Assembly (NCBI GenBank): GCA_963739095.1
Contig: CAVTZF010000035.1
Span: 1 to 64,000, forward strand
DNA length: 64,000 bases
Direction: 5' to 3'
Origin: JACVRW01 sp963739095
GTDB taxonomy: Bacteria > Actinomycetota > Thermoleophilia > Solirubrobacterales > Thermoleophilaceae
The position numbers and the translations under genes were made by a program. The notes beneath the pieces were generated by a model. It was not told the origin of the DNA. It did no database searches and saw only the letters and a list, made by a program, of their open reading frames with translations. The first letter of the stretch is position 1, and each line of letters opens with the position of its first letter. Below are positions 59,077 through 64,000 of the stretch, one piece after another.

Positions 59077-59688
59077 TCAAACGTGAAGACCGCACTCGGT
59101 CTTCTCCTGTCCCGCCCAACGACCCTCGCGGCCGTTGCCGGGCAGCGTGCAGGGAGCGCATCCGATGGATTCGTACCCCCTGTCGTGCAGCGGATGGTAG
59201 GGCAGATCGTGGTCATTCACATAACGCCACACGTCGTCGGAGGTCCATTCCGCAAGCGGATTGAACTTCCATACCCCGCGAGCGGCATCCCATTCCACGC
59301 TCTCCGCGTCCGCCCGCGTGGGCCCCTGCTCGCGCCGGATGCCCGTGATCCAGGCATCCACTCCGGCCAGCGCCAGCTCGAGCGCCTCGACCTTGCGCGC
59401 CCCGCAGCAGTTGCCGGCGCTCCAGGGTGTGCCGTTCGGAGGCCCGGCGTCCATCACCTCCACGGCCAGGCCGTAGCGGTCTTCGACCTCGCGCCAGACC
59501 TCGTACGTCTCGGGGAAGAGCACGCCGGTGTCGATCGTGAAGACGCGCGCCGACGGCTCGACCCGCATCAGCATGTCGATCAGGACCGTCTCCTCCTTCT
59601 GGAAGGAGCAGGCCATGACAAGCCGCGGGTGGTGGCGCTCGACCGCCAGCCGCAGGGTTTCCTCTGCGCTCTCGATCAGACCGCGCAT
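59077..59688 (-). CDS. cysH: Adenylyl-sulfate (APS) reductase
   Basis: 203-aa reductase converting APS to sulfite with thioredoxin. The cysteine pairs NCCGARK and CAPCTLPG are the [4Fe-4S] ligands that mark the APS-specific group; the catalytic Cys is in the C-terminal ECGLH. Substrate-binding IDTGVLFPETYE and ITGIRREQGPTRAD are present. It overlaps the end of the sulfite reductase gene by 13 bases. Confidence 0.95.
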   Translation of the reverse strand: MRGLIESAEETLRLAVERHHPRLVMACSFQKEETVLIDMLMRVEPSARVFTIDTGVLFPETYEVWREVEDRYGLAVEVMDAGPPNGTPWSAGNCCGARKVEALELALAGVDAWITGIRREQGPTRADAESVEWDAARGVWKFNPLAEWTSDDVWRYVNDHDLPYHPLHDRGYESIGCAPCTLPGNGREGRWAGQEKTECGLHV

Positions 59689-61560
59689 TCGCCCTCACCC
59701 CGGATGACCTGGAAGGGCTCCTTGCGCTGCCAGTCGATGAAGTGATTCATGTTCTCGAGGCTGAACTCGATCGGGAGGGCAAGCTCGCTGGCCTCCTCCT
59801 CGAAGCGCTTGGTGCCGACGCGCTCGGCGTAGGCGTTGAACTCCTCGCCCTCCTCACGCTCGGCCTCGTACATGCGGATCCAGCGCTCCACCGCCTCCGG
59901 CACGCGCTTGGCGGCGAGCCGCACCTTCAGGCGGGTGCCGTAGAGCACCTCGCCGCCCTCGTAGCGGCCGCCGATGTGCGCGACGTAGGCCGGGATCGTG
60001 TTCTCGCCGACCTTGATCGACGCCCCGTAGAACCCGATGTTGGCGATGTGGTGCTGGCTGCAGCCGTTCGGGCAGCCGGACATCTTGATGTGGATGCGCC
60101 TCGTCAGCGGGTCGTCGATGTTCATGGACTCGACCCGCTCCATCACGGCCCGGTTGAGGCCCATCGAGCTGGTGATGCCGAGCTTGCACGAGTCCGTGCC
60201 GGGGCACGAGACGGTGTCCACGATCGTGCTCGCGCCGGCGTCGCCGAGCCCGAGCTCGTCGAGCGCGCCCCAAACCTCGTAGAGGGACTCGTCGCGCACC
60301 CAGCGCAGCAGCAGGTTCTGCTCGACCGTGGTGCGTGCGTAGCCGCCGGAGTAGTCGCGCATGATCTGCGGCCAGCCCGCGTAGCTGCTCGGGCGTCAGG
60401 TCGCCGCGCACGATGCGCACCTGCACGCTCGAGAAGCCCTGCTGGCGCTGCGGCTCCACGTTCGACGCGCGGAAGAGCTCGAACGCCGAGCCGTCGCCGT
60501 TCGGCTGGGCGTAGTGAGCGAGCGGCTGCGGCGCGTTCGACTCCTCGTCGTGTTCGAGCAGCAGCGGCCCCGGGTCGAAGTCGCGCTCCGCGACCCAGTC
60601 GCCCTGAAGCTCCTCTTCGACGAGCTCGCGGAAGGCGTCGATGCCGATCTTGTCGATCAGCACCTTGATGCGCGCCCGCGCGCGGTTCACGCGCAGCCAC
60701 TCCTGGCGGTCGAAGATGCGGAAGACCGCCTCCGAGACCTTCAGGTAGTCGCCGTTGTCGAGCTCGACGAACTCGTACAGCGTGGGGGCGACGCGCGGCA
60801 TGATCGACGTGCCGCCGCCGACGCGGAGCTCGACGCCGCGGACGCCATCGCGGACGCGCGGGATGAACGCGATGTCATGGATACCCGTGATCGCGCGGTC
60901 CTCGTCGGTCGCCGTGAAGGCGGTCTTGACCTTGCGCGGCATCAGCTGGGTGGTGGGGTGGCGGACGAAGTAGCGCACGTAGGCGCCCGCGTACGGGGTG
61001 ATGTCGAACAGCTCGCCCTCTGTGATGCCGGCCCACGGGTCGCCGGTGACGTTGCGGACCGTGTTGCCGCAGCCCTCGCGCGAGGAGAGGCCGGCGTCGG
61101 AGACCTTGCGGATCAGCTCGGCCATGTCGCGCAGCGGGATGTGGTGAATCTGGATGTTCTGGCGAGTGGTGATGTGGCCCTTGTTCAGGGGCGCGTACTC
61201 CTCGATGACGTCGGCGAACGTGTCCATTTGGTCCGGCGTCACGCCGCCCATCGGCAGCTTGATGCGGCACATCTGGACGTCGGCCTGACGCTGTCCGTAG
61301 ACCCCCTGCTTAAGGCGGAAGCCGATGAACTCGTCCTCGGGCGTGTCGCCCGCCAGGAACTTCTCGGCCTCGTTGTCGAAGTCATCGAACTCGCGCGCGA
61401 TGATCGGGATCACGTGTCCCGGGACGTTCTCGTAGACCTCGGGATTTTCGAGCGAGCCCTTTCTGCCCTTGCCCTTTTGGTCCTTCTGGGGCGAGGCGCC
61501 CGGCTCGGCCGGGCGCGGAGCGTTCCTTTTCTCCTGGGTCTCGAGCGAGACGGGTTCCAT
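59676..61560 (-). pseudogene. Ferredoxin-dependent sulfite (or nitrite) reductase, frameshifted
   Basis: Siroheme/[4Fe-4S] reductase of the NirA/Sir type, six-electron reduction of sulfite to sulfide. Residues seen: ITTRQNIQIHHIPLRDM, SSREGCGNTVRNVTGDPWAG, and the cluster/siroheme cysteines in SCPGTDSCKLGITSS and MSGCPNGCSQHHIAN. One extra base near 60377 (within CGCGGGC on the coding strand) breaks the frame between EQLRG and WPQIMRDYSGGY; repaired length 627 aa. The cys context favours sulfite as substrate. All ligands survive, so a sequencing error is likely. Confidence 0.87.
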
Positions 61561-61611
61561 TGGGTCGATTCCTCTCCGCTGTATCCGGGGCGCCGTCTGC
61601 GGTCCGTTGCA

Positions 61612-61643
61612 AAGTACCAAAACCCGGCCGGGTTTTGGTACTT
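61612..61643. promoter_or_regulatory. Perfect 32-bp palindrome upstream of the sulfur operon
   Basis: AAGTACCAAAACCCGG followed directly by its reverse complement, with no spacer. It lies 73 bp after the LuxR stop and 51 bp before the sulfite reductase ATG, both leftward. It could terminate the LuxR transcript, act as operator for the cys operon, or both. Confidence 0.6.
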
Positions 61644-61716
61644 ATCGGCAGTAAGCGGTTACGGGTTGACCACGATGCACCTGACCACTGGCCGGGAGCC
61701 CAAGCTGCGCCTGCGG

Positions 61717-64000
61717 TCAGGCGGTGAGGGCGCTGAGCGCGTCGCCCAGCTCGTGGCGCGACGAGATCCCAAGTCGCCGATAGGCGCTCGTGAGATGGGT
61801 CTCGACCGTCCGCACTGAGAGAAACAGGGACGCCGCGATCTCGCGGTTCGATGAACCCGCGGCCGCGAGCTCCGCGATCCGGCGCTCGCTCGGCGTGAGC
61901 TCGTCGTCCGCGTGCGTCCGTTTCGGCGGGCGCCCGCGGGCGGCGCGCAGCTCGGCCTCGGCCTCGCCGGCGAACCGTGTCGCGCGCAGCCTCTCTGCCT
62001 CCTCGAGCGCCTCGCGCAGCGGCGGCCGCGCACGGGCGCGCTCCCCCTGCTGGCGGATAGTCCGGCCGAGCTCGATCAACGCCTCGACGCGCAGCAGCGC
62101 GGTGGCCGGCTCCTCGACCGCGGCGGCCGCGGCGAAGTGCTCGGCCGCACGGCCCCGGTCGTCCTCCGCCAGCCCCAGCGCCAGCTCGGCCAGGCAGCGT
62201 GCCCGCGGCGACGGCCAGCGCGCGGCCTCCGCGACCTGACCGGCGGCCAGCGCACGCGCCTCCTCGTCGCGCCCGAGGCGCCGCAGGCCCCGCAAGGCGG
62301 CCACCCGCCACGGGTAACCGCCGGGGTTGGCGGCTCTCCAGCGCTGCTCGCGCTCTCCCAGCTCGAGCAGGTCCTCGACTCCGGCCTCGGTGTCGCCTAC
62401 GGCGAGCCGAGCACGGCCGCGCTCGTAGAGGAGCGGGAAGTAGAGAATGTGGTCGACGAGCTCGCCGTCCAGGTCGCGGTCGGCGAAGGTGCGCACCGCC
62501 GCCTCCGGATCGCCGCCCTCGAGCCGCGCGCCTGCCAGGTACGCAACCGAGGTCGGGAGTGGCTGCAGCTCGTGGTCGAGCGCCGCCTGCACCGCCGTCT
62601 CCGCGTCCGCAAGGGCGCGGTCGATCGGCCCCGAGCGCAGGAGCGCCTCGGCGCGCAGCATGAGCGCCGTGCAGTACCAGCCCACCGACGCGCGCGCGAG
62701 GGCCGCCTCGAGCGAGCGGTCGACCTCGCGCACGGCCGCTTCGAGGCGGTCGGCCGTTATGAGCGCGTAGGTGGCGTAGGACCACGCGACCCAGACGACG
62801 CTCTCGGCGGCGAGCATGCCGTCGCCGAGCGCGCGCTCGGCGACCTCGACCGTTCCCTCGAGATCGTTGCCCTCCGTCGTCAGCACACGCGCGCGGGCGG
62901 CGAGCACAAGGCGCCCCTCCGGCGTGGAGTCGTCCACCTCCCCGAGCGCGTCGAGCCGCGCACGCGAGCGCGCCCCGACCTCGGGCCCGAGCGTGCCGAG
63001 CACCACGAAGTCGGCAGTGAGCGCAGCGCGGCCGGAGGCAGACAGGCCGTGGCCGTCCAGCACCTGCTCGAGCGTCTCGATCGCGAGGTCGACGTGCCCG
63101 GCCGATGCCTGCGCCTGAGCGAGGTGGCGCACGGTGTCCACGTCGGGGTCGCCGCTCACGGCGAGGGCCGCGGTCAGGTGCTCGACGGCGGACGGTGCAT
63201 TACCGGCCTCGAGCTCGGCCGTTCCGAGTCGTGCGAGCAGCTCGGTCCGGCGTCCGTCGGCCGGCCCCTCGGCGCGGGCCCGTTCGAGCAGGCGCACGGC
63301 GAACGCAGGCGCGCCGCGCTCGCGTGCCACGGCCGCCGCCTCGACGAGCTGCTCCACGGCCCACTCCTCGCCGATGGGCTCGCTGTCGAGCAGGTGTGCG
63401 GCCACGCGCTCGGACGAGGCCCGCTCGTCGGCGAGCAACCGGGCTGCGCGGCGGTGGTCGAGCGCCTGGCGGCCGGGCGCGACCGCGGTGGCGACCGCGT
63501 CGCGGATGATCGCGTGGGCGAAGCGCAGCTCGTCCACGCGCAGGATCCCGGCCGCCGTCAGCTCATCGCGGACCTCCAGCGCGCGCTCCATCGAGAGCTC
63601 CGCGAGCGTCGCGGCTTGTCGCAGCTCCGCCTGATCGCCGAGCGTGACGAGCGTCCGCGCGAGCTCCGGGCCGTTGAGGACCGCCGCGACGCGTGCGTCG
63701 ACCGCTCCGGCGATCGCGTGCGGCGCCAGGGCCCGCACCTCGCTCGCGCCGATGGCGCCGGGCCCGGCGCGCGCAAGCTCACCGGCCAGCGCGGTCACGA
63801 ACCACGGGTTGCCACCGGTGGCGTCGAGCGAGGCGTCGACGAGCTCGTCATCGACGGCGGTGCCGAGCACGTGCTCGAGCACCGACGCCACCCCGGCCGC
63901 CCCCAACGGGGCGAGCGCCAGCCGCCGGACGGCGCGCTCCGAGGCGAGCCGGGCGAGCGGCGGCCGGAGGTCGTCGGCGTCGGTGCGGGCCGCGACCGCC
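61717..64000 (-). CDS. LuxR-family ATP-binding regulator, partial at window end
   Basis: C-terminal 760 or so residues of a large MalT/LAL-type regulator; the frame stays open to the window edge, so the N-terminal ATPase lies outside. Visible: the end of the ATPase region (LDATGGNPWFVTALAGEL), a long TPR-like helical part and an intact LuxR HTH at the C-terminus (LTPSERRIAELAAAGSSNRE, LFLSVRTVETHLTSAYRRLG). It lies just upstream of the sulfur operon but separated by a 32-bp palindrome; a regulatory link is not shown. Confidence 0.9.
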   Translation of the reverse strand, partial: AVAARTDADDLRPPLARLASERAVRRLALAPLGAAGVASVLEHVLGTAVDDELVDASLDATGGNPWFVTALAGELARAGPGAIGASEVRALAPHAIAGAVDARVAAVLNGPELARTLVTLGDQAELRQAATLAELSMERALEVRDELTAAGILRVDELRFAHAIIRDAVATAVAPGRQALDHRRAARLLADERASSERVAAHLLDSEPIGEEWAVEQLVEAAAVARERGAPAFAVRLLERARAEGPADGRRTELLARLGTAELEAGNAPSAVEHLTAALAVSGDPDVDTVRHLAQAQASAGHVDLAIETLEQVLDGHGLSASGRAALTADFVVLGTLGPEVGARSRARLDALGEVDDSTPEGRLVLAARARVLTTEGNDLEGTVEVAERALGDGMLAAESVVWVAWSYATYALITADRLEAAVREVDRSLEAALARASVGWYCTALMLRAEALLRSGPIDRALADAETAVQAALDHELQPLPTSVAYLAGARLEGGDPEAAVRTFADRDLDGELVDHILYFPLLYERGRARLAVGDTEAGVEDLLELGEREQRWRAANPGGYPWRVAALRGLRRLGRDEEARALAAGQVAEAARWPSPRARCLAELALGLAEDDRGRAAEHFAAAAAVEEPATALLRVEALIELGRTIRQQGERARARPPLREALEEAERLRATRFAGEAEAELRAARGRPPKRTHADDELTPSERRIAELAAAGSSNREIAASLFLSVRTVETHLTSAYRRLGISSRHELGDALSALTA

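Noticed and set aside
1..64000. CRISPR array, prophage, insertion sequence or defence island
   Set aside because: No spaced direct repeats, transposase, integrase, phage structural or recognised defence genes were seen; composition is even across the window.

Overview
The window is about 70% GC, densely coded on both strands, and full of GTG/TTG starts and 4-bp ATGA/GTGA gene overlaps. The content (ECF42-type sigma factor with DGPF proteins, glucosyl-3-phosphoglycerate synthase, APS-type CysH, family 1 encapsulin, DUF3352 lipoprotein) points to a free-living aerobic actinobacterium. The style resembles Thermoleophilia/Solirubrobacterales, but that placement is inference. No integrase, transposase, CRISPR array or phage gene was recognised; this is ordinary chromosome.

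Layout. 0-6 kb: a MalT-like LuxR regulator (frameshifted at its HTH), a DUF4242 protein, an FAD-linked oxidase and a flavin monooxygenase, all leftward. 6.1-8.4 kb: tRNA-Phe, a small acidic protein, an epoxide hydrolase and a divergent TetR with clear operator repeats. 8.4-11.8 kb: leftward operon fba-HAD-dhaL-dhaK. 11.9-13.7 kb: DyP peroxidase carrying an encapsulin-targeting tail, overlapping the encapsulin shell gene. 13.8-16 kb: DHA2 drug exporter with divergent TetR. 16-24.5 kb: DUF3352 lipoprotein, M23 peptidase, MrfA-like helicase, glucosylglycerate pair (gpgS plus HAD phosphatase), a highly structured RNA/leader, a DUF2236 protein, glycerate kinase and macrodomain protein. 25-27.4 kb: two DGPF proteins, the ECF42 sigma factor and a monooxygenase-like protein. 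27.5-31.8 kb: an error-rich stretch holding a circularly permuted sugar dehydrogenase, an ATP-dependent DNA ligase, a class V aminotransferase and an SDR. 31.9-37.2 kb: DtxR regulator, membrane protein, aminotransferase, a solute-binding/VWA lipoprotein and its membrane partner. 37.2-39.2 kb: sucCD. 39.3-45.9 kb: HAD, MBL hydrolase, zinc alcohol dehydrogenase, large secreted glycosidase, alpha/beta hydrolase and DHFR-like protein. 46-50 kb: biotin carboxylase/BCCP - amine oxidase - MFS operon. 50-56 kb: secreted TAP-like peptidase; TauE-aroF-P450-TetR operon. 56-61.6 kb: assimilatory sulfur operon nirA(sir)-cysH-cysD-cysN, followed by an FN3 fragment. 61.7 kb to the end: a second LuxR regulator, cut by the window edge.

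Working together: CysD/CysN make APS, CysH reduces it to sulfite, and the siroheme reductase makes sulfide; a TauE/SafE transporter lies just downstream. GpgS and the HAD phosphatase should make glucosylglycerate, and a glycerate kinase lies nearby. FBA, HAD, DhaL and DhaK look like a ketose/triose catabolic unit.

Six genes carry single-base frameshifts (12 in all). They are concentrated at 28.3-31.7 kb, and the reading frames are otherwise intact, so unpolished sequence is a serious alternative to gene decay. The most unusual observations are the swapped halves of the sugar dehydrogenase propeller and the multi-helix RNA element at 22.48-22.65 kb.
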